In this document: positions 11,296 to 20,672 of the stretch, one piece after another | How the letters are laid out: the number at the start of each line of letters is the position of its first letter | Numbering within the stretch: position 1 is the stretch's first letter | Assembly: GCA_026826555.1 (NCBI GenBank) | Contig: JAKSZT010054573.1 | Coordinates: 764,505-828,504 of the forward strand | Length of the DNA stretch: 64,000 nucleotides | Reading direction: 5' to 3' | From: Tolypeutes matacus | Lineage: Eukaryota > Chordata > Mammalia > Cingulata > Chlamyphoridae | Notes under the pieces: model-generated | Seen by the model: only the letters and a program-made list of their open reading frames with translations | The model's database searches: none | What the model was told of the DNA's origin: nothing | Made by a program: the position numbers and the translations under genes

Positions 11296-12380
11296 TTTAT
11301 CTTGATGGGTTTATTCAGTTGATTAGCTTCTCTCTCTGCTCTAGAGTTTTATTTAGCTGGTGGTTCTGCATGTGTGTTAAGTTTTCTCTTTGACACTTTT
11401 TCTTCTTATTTTATTTCCTTGCTTTTTCCTATGTTCCCTTGAAGGCAAAAGATTAGGGCCAGAGGAATCAAAAGATGTGAGAAAGGAAGAAGGATAATAG
11501 TAATATTGATAAAAGTTAGAAGAAGGGCCATATAAGACTTAGTAAAACGAATATTTAACTCATGGAGGCAGCGTAGAGTAATAGGAAAAAAAGTGGAGTA
11601 TCTACAATGGACTGGGAAACCAAATAGAGGAAAATACATATAATGATTGAGAAGGCCAGAGTGATGAGGAGAGAGAGAGTAAAGAAAGGTTGAAAGGAAA
11701 AAGGTTAATAATAATAGAAAAAAGAAGAAAACAGAATAGATAGAATAGAAATTGATACCCTTGAAGTTGTGGGCTAATGAAAAAAGGTGATATGTAAGAA
11801 CCACAACAGAAAGCAGAAGGTAGAAAGATGAAGGAAGGAAAAGAGATAGTGTTGGGAGAGAAAATCAATATATACAGAGAATGGGAAATCACGGAAGAAG
11901 AAGCACAGCAGAGAAGAGACAAGCTAGCAGCACCTAATTTAAAAAAAAAAAAAAAAATAGAGAGAAAGAAAAAAGAAGTGGGGGAGGAAAGAGGAAAGAA
12001 AAGCAAGAGACAACAAATAAACAAAGGAAAACTAAACAACCACACAAGCAAGCAGGCAAACAAAGCTAAGGAAGAGCAGTATTCCTTCTTGGGCCCTTGT
12101 GGAGCCTCTCAGTCTGCTTGGGTTCATCAATCAATTGCCCTGCAAGGTTCTATCTGCAGGTTTTGAGCAGATTTTAGCAATTAAACTAAGTTTTTAAAAA
12201 ATTCATTTTTTATTTTTTAAAGTGACTTTTTTTTTTTTTTTGGTGAAATAAGGGACCCAAAAGAAGTCCTCTTCTAGACCACCCCCTTCACCGAATGGAC
12301 CCTAACTAGGCTCGTGGAACTAATCAAGCACTTCCAACTTCCTGGCCTCCTCAGGGGAGCTGAAGCTCTGATACTTATCC

Positions 12381-13058
12381 GTGCAGAAAGATAAAATTGG
12401 CTGCCTCCGCGCCCTCTGGAGCCAAGCCTCAGTGTCACTGGGCTGTTGGGTAAATCAGGCTTCCTCTGTAGATTCGCCTCTCCCCTCAGCCTGGTGCTGT
12501 GTCAAGCCGGCTTATTTGCTCCCCAAAGCTGTGAGTGTCCAGGCAAGCAAACCCACAGAAAGGAAACCTCTCTCCACCTTCTGTCAGAACCCTCCCACCC
12601 TCGGAGAACGCTCTCTCTCACTGGGTTGCTGGCGGGAGATGGGGCGTATCCCTGGGCAGCGAGGTAAATCAACCTTCCTCAGCAGATTCTCCAGCCCCCT
12701 CTGCCTAGTGCTGACTGAAGCCAGCTATTTTGTTCCCCAAAGCTGCAAGGGGTTCCAGGCAGCCAAATCCACAGAAAGGAAACCCCTCTCGGCCCTCCGC
12801 CAGAACCCTCCCACTCTCAGAGAACGCTCCCTCTCACCAGGTTGGCGGCTTGTCCCAGCCTTCTTCCCTGAGGGTGGGGCTCAGCTGTCTGTGTTGACCA
12901 CCACAGCCAGGGGAAAAACTCACGAATCTTTCCTGAGCAATCCACCTCGCCATCCAGCTCCCTCCAGATCGATGTCCCCAAGGTTCTCTCTCCGTGCGCC
13001 CCCAGCACAGACCCCTCAGGCAGGATCCTGTCCCCAATCAGCCATCCTCCCAGAGTGA
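12381..13058 (+). CDS. Antisense open frame in the L1 5' region (ORF0-like candidate)
   Basis: A 225-codon ATG-to-stop frame runs opposite to L1 sense, across both promoter monomers, and points out of the element. It contains two related ~72-residue repeats, marked by TERKPLSTFCQNPPTLGERS and TERKPLSALRQNPPTLRERS. These stay in phase because the mid-unit spacing is 216 bp. The protein is rich in Pro, Ser, Arg and Lys; no domain is recognised. The TGA stop overlaps GTGAGT at 13055-13060, and another GTGAGT follows at 13063. In primates the L1 antisense ORF0 has a comparable position and splices to downstream exons. Whether this frame is translated is unknown; the length may be partly chance in GC-rich repeated DNA. 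Confidence 0.3.
   Translation: MQKDKIGCLRALWSQASVSLGCWVNQASSVDSPLPSAWCCVKPAYLLPKAVSVQASKPTERKPLSTFCQNPPTLGERSLSLGCWREMGRIPGQRGKSTFLSRFSSPLCLVLTEASYFVPQSCKGFQAAKSTERKPLSALRQNPPTLRERSLSPGWRLVPAFFPEGGAQLSVLTTTARGKTHESFLSNPPRHPAPSRSMSPRFSLRAPPAQTPQAGSCPQSAILPE
12449..12876 (-). repeat. Two tandem ~214-bp L1 promoter monomers
   Basis: Monomer one begins ggtaaatcaggcttcctc at 12449 and monomer two begins ggtaaatcaaccttcctc at 12663. Shared landmarks recur in order: 'ttgctccccaaagctg' / 'ttgttccccaaagctg', 'acagaaaggaaacc' at 12555 and 12771, 'cagaaccctcccac', and 'agaacgctc'. A partial third unit precedes them at about 12422-12448 (agtgtcactgggctgttgg). Spacing is 214 bp at the unit start and 216 bp mid-unit. 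Comparable 5' monomers are known from mouse L1; here they are diverged from each other, so the duplication is not recent. Confidence 0.85.
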
Positions 13059-13089
13059 GTTAGTGAGTGCCCTCCTAAACCGATGCCCA

Positions 13090-13105
13090 GGATTGATCAA
13101 CTTTT
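13090..13105. repeat. Right target-site duplication of the long L1
   Basis: ggattgatcaactttt pairs with 3559-3574 (14 of 16 identical) and marks the 5' end of the minus-strand L1. Confidence 0.62.
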
Positions 13106-13554
13106 GAAGATTCTGGGGCTATTTTTTTCCTTTTCCTTTCTTTCTCCTTTTGTTGTTTTTCCTCTTTGCTTCCTTCTCACACAAGTGAGACATGTGTAGG
13201 AAAATGAGAAAATACATGCAAAGAAAGAAATGAGAGAAAAATCATCTGAATTCTCAACACTCAGGGATAACAAGAGGTGGCCTTTTAGTGTTCCCTGCTT
13301 TTTCCTGTGCTGCTAGAGATAAAAGGCACACCCGTGCATAAACGAGCATGTTCAACCCATGCACACTCTCAAGGCTACCCTGCTGCGAATGCATACACAC
13401 ACTTGAAAGTTAGGCTTTTGGCCCCAGAACAGATTTTCAATAGCTTTGGGTGTTCAATAAACCACACCTGCCCTCGAATTATGGAGATTCACCACCCTGA
13501 GAATATTTATAAGGATGTGCCATAGTTGCTGAAGTTAGTTTCAAAAGTATTTTG
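13106..13554. other. Unique sequence, no gene seen
   Basis: The stretch has a pyrimidine-rich start, then AT-rich unique sequence. No coding, RNA or recognisable repeat signal was found. Confidence 0.6.
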
Positions 13555-13790
13555 AGAGGGGAGAGGATGTAGCTCAAATGGTTGAGCACCTGCTTCCCAT
13601 GTATGAGGTCCTGGGTTTGATCCCCGGTACCTCCTGAAAACAAACAAACAAAAAAATGAAAAAACAAAACAAAACAAAACCAACTCTCATGGGGGAACAG
13701 AGGTAGCTTAGTGGTTGAGCACCTTCTTTCAATGTACAAGATCCTGGGATCAATCCCTGGTACCTCCTTAAAAAAAAAAAAACAACACTG
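13555..13790 (+). mobile_element. Two tandem short tRNA-Ala SINE heads
   Basis: The first head, at about 13558-13640, reads aggatgtagctcaaatggtt through gggtttgatccccggtacc, very close to a tRNA-Ala gene with A and B boxes. An A-rich linker with caaac/aaaac repeats follows. The second head is at about 13691-13768 (gaggtagcttagtggttg ... gggatcaatccctggtacc) with an A13 tail. It is a dimer of body-less tRNA units, not a functional tRNA gene: the stems are diverged and each unit ends in an A-tail. Confidence 0.75.
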
Positions 13791-14927
13791 AGAAATTATA
13801 GCATTGCTTCAATATGTGTTTAGCTTCCCAGATGACAACTTCAAAGGGGAGGAGGTTATTCATGTTATTTCACGTAATTTTTCTTACTCGGTAGTCAGAC
13901 TTGATAAAGAGCTTCTTTTTGACTTTTAAAATCCATTTTATATAGGAACCTGCATTGTACAGGGAGAAAGCGCATCAGAAACTTCACAAGTGTTAGCGGG
14001 GAATTATAGATACGTTCAGAGGTTAAATAAATAGCACCAATTAATTAAAAATACATACCAGATTTTCCATATGTATAGTGGAAAGGAGCTGTTCCCCACC
14101 ATGGAAATTATGACCTGTTTCTAAATACTGAAAAATATATATATACCAAAAAGAAAAATAGGCCAGAATCTCTTGGTGAAGCATCTCTGGAAGGCATGGG
14201 CAATTATTCACAATCCTGTCTTTCATGAGTGGAGGGCAGAGTATGTAGGACTCATCAAAATGCCACTTAGCAGAGCTACTCAAGTTCAAGTACTGTGTGC
14301 GTTCAGGCTTTTTCATTATATTTGCTTCTATTTTAAAGAACTGCTTTCAAGATCAAAAGCTCGATTTATTTCCATTTTGCCAATGCACATTGAGTATTTA
14401 CATGTTATACAGGTGGGCAGGAAAGTGTTCCTGACCTTAAAAGCACAGAGAACAGCTGCGTTGAAGAAGAAACCCTGATGGAGGTTTGAAATTCTGATAG
14501 GATTTTGTCAGCCTAGGACAGAATGTTAATTAATAATACCAGGCATATCTCAGGGAAGTCTGGTTTTTCTGGAAAGCAGTCACACAAAAGGGGAATCATG
14601 TGGCAAACCTAAACGGTACTTGAGGCTCCATTGTGAGGCCTTTGCAGGTTGGCATTTGGAAAATGCTAGTCTCCCCACTTGATCCGTTTGGAACATTTGT
14701 GTTTCATAAAGGAGCTGTGCTTTGTGCCTGGGCTGATGGGCTGGAAATTGTGGTCAGGCCTTACAATAGCTTTGTGCCTCCATTTTTCTGTCTCTGGAGA
14801 TATAATTTCCCTTCTAATTTGCCAGTTTGTACTCAAAGACCAAGTAAATGATAAAGCATTATGCAAATAGTCTTATTAGAAAAGGATTAATTTTATAATT
14901 TACTAATGGAATATGAAACATATGAAG
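13791..14927. other. Unique AT-rich sequence, no gene seen
   Basis: No transposon consensus was recognised. Stretches such as 14540-14920 are free of visible repeats and could include conserved non-coding sequence, but only a cross-species alignment could show that. Confidence 0.5.
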
Positions 14928-15117
14928 CAGGGGTTCTTAACAAGGAGTCCGTGAGCTTGAATTGAAATTCAGAAAAACATTCCTGTGGGGCCGTGCTGGT
15001 GTGGGTGTGATATGTTTATTAAATAGTGCATAGTATAGTGTGGACTTAGTAAGGGGGCCGTGGTTTTCACCTGCCTGGCCAAGGGGTCCATGGAACACAA
15101 AAGGTGTAGAAGCCCTG
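14928..15117. mobile_element. hAT-like nonautonomous element
   Basis: The 190-bp block opens caggggttcttaac and closes with the roughly inverted gaagccctg. Between them is text of the 'ggggtccatggaacacaaaa' kind typical of Charlie-related MITE-like elements. An 8-bp duplication was not found, probably through age. Confidence 0.5.
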
Positions 15118-18100
15118 CTCTAGAGTATGAGGAAAATCTCTGTAGTATTTAGAAATAGCTTAGATTCCTACGAGGTCTGTTTCCACCTTTAGGCTTCACA
15201 TTCTCTCTCCCCCTACCCACCCCCAAATGAGAACTTTGAAATGCCCCGGAGGTTTCAGTGAGAGGTTGTTGAATAGTTTACTTTTAAGACTTGTGAAGGA
15301 TAGTAAGAAGGATTATGTTACTCGGGCTGGAGTAATGGCAGCTGCAGTGTCCAGGAGTATCATGTCCTGAACTGAGTTCTCTTTCTGAGGACAAGCGAAG
15401 CTTCTAGAGCAGAGATTGGAAATAGGACGGAGCTTCTCTATTGTGGCTCTCTGCGGCTTCCTTGGGCAGCATCTTCCAGGCCCGGCTCACTTGCTGTCTT
15501 CTCAAACACAGTGCTCCTGCATCGTCAGTGCATCCGATGGAGCTTCACCTTCTAGGCTTTATTGATGCTAAAGGGGACAGATAAACACATGAAAGTTTCT
15601 CTCAGGTTCTGAAGATGCTTTTTAAGAGCATTTAGTGCTGACTGCCATCTATTTTTTAAATATCTCTCTCTCTCCCACACACACACCCCCCCCCCCACAG
15701 CCAGCACTAAAACCCAACACCTTCCCCGCATGAGGAATCACTGAAGCAAAGAGAAAAAGTGGACATTATGCAGCAAGTACATTTGGGTGGGAAAAAGCCA
15801 CGAAGGGGTTCTCACTGCAGTATTGCTACATCATCAGTCCTCTGTATCTCTGAGCAGAAATACCTGCGTTTCTACTCACTCCCTTCATCTCAGTGGCTGT
15901 AAGAAGATACCAAACTTGAGCTCACCGTGCAAAAAGGTGTTTGTCCAAGTGCCAGCCCAGAAGCGGCTATGAGAGGAGGAATAGGTAAGTTAGTCCAAAG
16001 CCCAAGACGATTGTGGACCCTGGGCAGTGGGTGGCCAGGAGCTCGACCTGAAGACGGAGAGTGAGCTCCAAAGGGATCGACTGACTTACTGGTAGGAGTG
16101 CCCACCTTGTTCCTTGATGCCGTACCTTGGCGCAGACTGTGGCAACTTCTTGGAGTGCTCTCCCTGCACAGAAATGGTTACCTGTGGAGGACAAAGATGT
16201 AAAAGAACATGTTGCATTACTTCTCACTTGATGCAGCAGAGAGGCTGGGAGCAGGTGGGATAAGATGGACGAGAGAATGGTAGGTCCCGATACCCCTGAA
16301 CGTCTTCACCTTTCCTTCCCTGCCCAGCCTCCCTCCCGAGCGTCTCTACCGCAGGTACTGCGTTCATGGCCCACTTCCTCTACAACGTGTCATCTGCCAA
16401 GTTACCCCAGAGGATGCACCTGGGGTTGCATTCCCAGATCTGAAAACCATTCCCCTAGCAAGCCAGGGATAGAGGGGCTTTGCTGGCTCCACTGAGTGTT
16501 AAAAGCGAACGCAGTCAAGTGTTTAGTACCTTTCAAGGTCAGTTATTTCACCTTCCTTGAAGAAACCATGGGGCCTTGTATCTCTCATTTAGGCCAATAA
16601 GTGGAGAAATGGGAGAGATTGCAACAGCAAACCAACTGAAGAAGGGATGCCAAGAATGTTCTCTCTCCAAGACCCAAGTAGGTGTAACTGTGAACCTGTA
16701 AGCCAGGGCAAGGAGCGCCATGGACATTAAATTAAATGATTTTCATACCATCCCTGTGAGGATAAACTAGTAAATACAGAACAGAAAGTACCAAAAGGTC
16801 TATTACTCAGTAAAACTTCCTTTTGTGCAGATGGTCTAATGGGAGTCTCTGCCCTTTAACAACCTGAGTGACTAGAAATAATAAACCCGCTTACTGAGAG
16901 GGCAGGTGGTCTTCTGAACTCCTGTGCACTTGTGCAAGTGCTGTTTTCTCTAAGTTGGTCTACTGTGGTTATTTCCATCACTGCTTTAGTAGCTCATTTA
17001 AAAGGCAATGTTGCAGTTAAAATAGATCTTTGCTCCTGCAGAAAAAGAAACACCTTAAGTCTTTATGCTCCTTTTCTCAGGAGTGAGTTTCTCTTTTGGA
17101 CAGTTGCACTAAAGCTTAAAATGTGCCCCTCTTTTCCCATTCTTGTGGAAGGTCTGGTTTGCATTCCCGAATTGCTCTCGTCTTGCTTTGAGCTGTGTCG
17201 ATTATTTGTTGAGCCCTATTATGTCAGGCCTGGAACTCGAGAGTTAATGTGTCCTCAATCCCTCCAAACCACTGCTGCTCTGAGTGTATGACGAGGATGG
17301 GTTTCCGCATGCTTTCTGGAGGTTGGCAGCCCGTTAGTGTTTGAATCAGCTGTGAGGGTCGTGAGAGCTATTTAGGAAGCTCCAGCCCAGCGAGGCACTG
17401 TGCAGGATGCTGGCCTTTTAGGCAGTCCATGTGACAGTGTGCTTGGGTGCCCATTGGCATAGACTTGATTGTGCCTTCCGGGGGTGCATGTTGGGTGGGT
17501 GTTGTTGCCATGTTCTCAATTCCTGACACATGTGCCCAGCTCACCAAGTAGCAGGAATCTAGAGAATCAAAGACAGCTGCGGGGCAGAGTCTCTCACATG
17601 GTGCTCGTGCTCCAGTGCTCCTGGGAAAGCTGCTGAGCAGGTGACTCTGGTCTCTGAGCCCTCTCTGGCTCTTTTCTGTGCCCACTTGGCTCAGTGCCGA
17701 TGCTCCCTCGTTTGCCAAATCCCTCCGTTTAATATCTAGCTCAGTCCTCCTCTCAGCTCCGTTTATTAAGTGCCGAAATTGCCTCCCACCCCCAGCTCCC
17801 TCAGCTTCCCATCTCCACCCATCTTAGCAAGGAGTTATGTAAAATGATTCCCCAAATAAGGTCATATGAGAGCGCTATGAACAATGTTAGGCTTAAAACT
17901 CTTATGGGATCCCTGCATTTTAAAACTAGAGATATTGAATAAATGTCAATCCACATGAAGCTATTCTACTCTCCCACCTCTGACTGCTCTGGACTTTCCG
18001 AGAGAAGGCAAGGCACAGACAGGTGCCACCAGCCAGTCTTTCCAGAATGTCACTGAGGGAAGACTGACATCCTATCCAGTTTTGGGAAGTAGGGCTGGCT

Positions 18101-19939
18101 CCAGACCTAACATCTGATATTTTATAATAGGAGACTGAATAAAAATTTTAATGAGTTGAATTGCCTATATGGTTAAATATCATTTCAAAATGACATCAGA
18201 TAAGAGTCTAGCAGGAGAGTCAAAACATATACCCAAATGATTCTAAAATATAACTATATCGGTTAAAATGAAATGAACATCATGGAGGTATAAAAAGGGT
18301 ATAGGAGTTCTGAAGCTGGAGAAATAAGAGCCACAGAGGGCACACAGAGGCCCTTTCTGCACGGAGGGCTTTCTTATTTTTTGGACCATGATGGATACAC
18401 AGCAGATGGAGAAAGCAGAGCTTAAGGAGGTCCTTTCTGGAAGAGGAGATGTGGAATCCTGTCTCAGCTTTTTGTCTTCACTAGTAAGGGTAGCTAGTTC
18501 ACTCTGTGTCCTGAATTCTGTTAGACTGTGTTTTTTCTCCAAAGCATTTTCCTAAGGTGTGAGGGGTTCCAGTTAGTTTTACGGCACTGGAATAAATGTT
18601 TTTACCTTATAATTCCTAGAGATTTCTAACAAATATTTTTCTCACTGACAGTAATTTTTAGGGTGAGTACCTATAAAATGACAGTGCAGTATTAGGGGAG
18701 AAATCACACTAGCCCTCTCATCTATCAGATTGGCCAATGAACGAACTATACATGACTTGAATTCATCCTTTTGGTTACCGGAGTGGTCGAATGGGATCAA
18801 TCTGGGGACTTGGTTGATATTTTTGGGTTCAGCTGTTACGATGACCAGAAAAGGTGGCGTGCAATGGATAATTCATTATTTTATTCAGGAAACTCACAAA
18901 TGTTTATTGTCTGTTATGTGGTAGGATAAAAAACATCTACTTACCATGCCCTGGGTTCTGTGTCTTACTCCCTGTACTCCTTTTGCCTTCAGTGAACCTC
19001 TCTTTTGCTCTCACTGTTTGTTATATGGTGTATTACCTGAGCACTGTGCCATTTATAATTCAAGGTCACTGTTGTTTTGTGTCAGCCAACAGGTACAGCA
19101 TGCAAAGTATATTTATATATGCTCTTAATCATTTTACTTGACAAATGGAATTTGGCATAATTCACCTTTCTAACCAGTATTTCCCCCCTGCATTCCTTTC
19201 AAATGTATGCCTCTTTTTCAGTGGAGCAGCACACTCACATGTGTGCTTAACCATTTTTGTTCCTTACTTGGTCACTGAGGCCTGAGCCACAAGGTACAGT
19301 GGATATTCTGGGTGGTACTTTTGATCTCTGGATGTCGTTGCCTGAACCTGATTCACCTTCGGCTTCTCCTGGGAATGCTGCTTTGATTCTTCTACCCCTC
19401 AGCACCCTGTTTGCCCTCCCTCCAGGAAAAGCTGTCTGGAGGGATGCACGTAAAATTATTCACAGTTACACCCAGCGGAGAAAGGTAAGTAGTCAAAGAA
19501 CTATCTTCACGTTGCACTCTTTTGTGAAAGAGCTCAGCCATGAAATTGTTAGCAGCACAAGGCTGAATGGTTGATGGATCAATTGAGCTTGAGGCTGTTG
19601 AGAAAGGTACATCATTATTCCCAGAATTTCTGGGTAGGTCTTCATGCTTCAGGAAGGGGCCACTTGCTTATAAATAATTAGATCTCTAATAAAATAATGA
19701 ATATTACCAAAGCTTACCATATGTGTCAAATGGAAAGGCGTTGCATGCTTTTCTCAAGTGTTAAAGGAGAGTAATTGGTCATGTTTATTGCATAAGATGC
19801 TTATCTTTTAAGACCTTTTCTTGGAGTCTAGAGACCATCGAATCCTCAGGGAATGTATCTTCTACAGTGAATGGAAAATTGTGGATATGTGAATAATCAT
19901 ATGATGATAAAGGTTGTGTGGCTTGACGTTATCCTAAGA
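15118..19939. other. Mostly unique sequence, no gene seen
   Basis: This is 4.8 kb without a convincing gene. It holds a CT/CA/C low-complexity patch at about 15660-15698. Open frames here (up to ~119 codons, for example 16932-17291 and the minus frame 17368-17718) show no recognisable protein features. A MIR-like snippet occurs near 17200. Nothing else could be named. Confidence 0.5.
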
Positions 19940-20100
19940 GCTCAGTGAAATATTAGCTCATTTTGTCCTCACGATTACCCCGTGAGTGAAGCACTGTTAT
20001 TTCACTCATTTCAGACACACACAAAAAGCCAAAGCACGTCAAAGCATGACGAGTGAAAGTGACTTGCCCAAGTCACTCAGGAAGAAAGATAAGGACCCAG
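19940..20100 (-). mobile_element. MIR SINE
   Basis: The antisense MIR core is visible: 'attagctcattttgtcctca', then 'gtgacttgcccaagtcactc'. It is an ancient tRNA-derived SINE common to mammals, diverged and inactive. Confidence 0.6.
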
Positions 20101-20311
20101 AAATGTTCATGGAACACGGGAAGTGGTTGAGTCCTGGGATTTCTTCCCAAGGTCTAGTAAATGCTCCTGGTGAGGCTCTCCGTGTCCTCAGCATTTCTGA
20201 GCCTGCCAGTCCAACCTCCACCAGCCAGATGCTGCATTTCTTTGCCTGAGTGTTTTCTGGTTTGTCCTTGCAGGGCAGGGGGGTTTATGCTGCCACGGGG
20301 CAGCCTTCGAT

Positions 20312-20672
20312 TGAGGGATTGAATCATGCCCCCCCAAGGACCTGTTCGCGCTCTAACCTCCAGGCCTGTGCGCGTGAGCCCGTTTGGAATTAGGCTCTTT
20401 GAAGACGTTCTTATTTAAGATGGGGCCAAGCTGAGTCAGGGCTGGCCTCAACCCAAAATGAAAGGCATCCTTAGAAGGAGAGGAAATTTGGTCACAGCAG
20501 GGGAGACACATGGCCATGTGTGGGAGGCAGAGACTGAGCTAGGGCTCTGCCCACCAGCCTTGTTTGAAGTCTGAAGCTCACAGACTGCAGGGGAGAGCCT
20601 GGCCCTGCTGACACCTTTCTGTTAGACTTCCAGCCTCCACGGCTGAAAGAACTTTAGACGACAAATTCCTTT
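20312..20672 (+). mobile_element. MLT1-type MaLR LTR
   Basis: It begins with 'gattgaatcatgcccccc'. It continues with 'ttaggctctttgaagacgtt' and 'aggcatccttagaaggagag', then 'ggccctgctgacaccttt' and 'cttccagcctccacggctg'. This order is that of MLT1 LTRs in sense orientation. The 3' terminus is degraded. Confidence 0.65.

Larger units (their letters stand above)
3575..13089 (-). mobile_element. Near-full-length xenarthran LINE-1 (about 9.5 kb)
   Basis: One minus-strand LINE-1 with all parts in order: 5' region with tandem monomers (13089-11296), ORF1 remnant (11295-10228), ORF2 remnant (10215-6526) and a long 3' region (6525-3575) ending in an A-rich tail. Flanking 16-bp repeats match 14/16. 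It is longer than the familiar 6-7 kb of primate or rodent L1 because both untranslated regions are long. Both ORFs carry frameshifts and stops, so the copy is dead. The last ~500 bp matches the independent truncated insertion at 42765-43261. An alternative is that 3575-5370 is a later truncated L1 inserted into the 3' end of the main element; no internal duplication was found to prove that. Confidence 0.82.
11296..13089 (-). promoter_or_regulatory. L1 5' untranslated / promoter region
   Basis: This lies between ORF1 and the upstream target-site duplication. The part near ORF1 (11640-12070) is purine-rich on the plus strand. The outer part (12300-13089) is GC-richer and contains tandem monomers, as in the promoters of several mammalian L1 families. 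In other L1s the 5' region drives sense transcription internally and often has antisense promoter activity too. Promoter function here is inferred from position and repeat structure only. Frames such as 11602-12063 are pyrimidine-run artefacts. Confidence 0.62.

Noticed and set aside
11602..12063. 153-codon minus-strand frame rich in Phe, Leu and Ser, resembling a membrane protein
   Set aside because: It lies in a pyrimidine-rich part of the L1 5' region; the hydrophobic composition follows from CT/T runs and no L1 family protein is known there.
11828..12166. 112-codon plus-strand Lys/Glu-rich frame
   Set aside because: It is the complement of the same purine/pyrimidine tract; composition artefact without domains.
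13555..13640. Possible functional tRNA-Ala gene
   Set aside because: Although close to tRNA-Ala with A and B boxes, it is followed by an A-rich linker and a second diverged unit with an A-tail; it is a SINE dimer.
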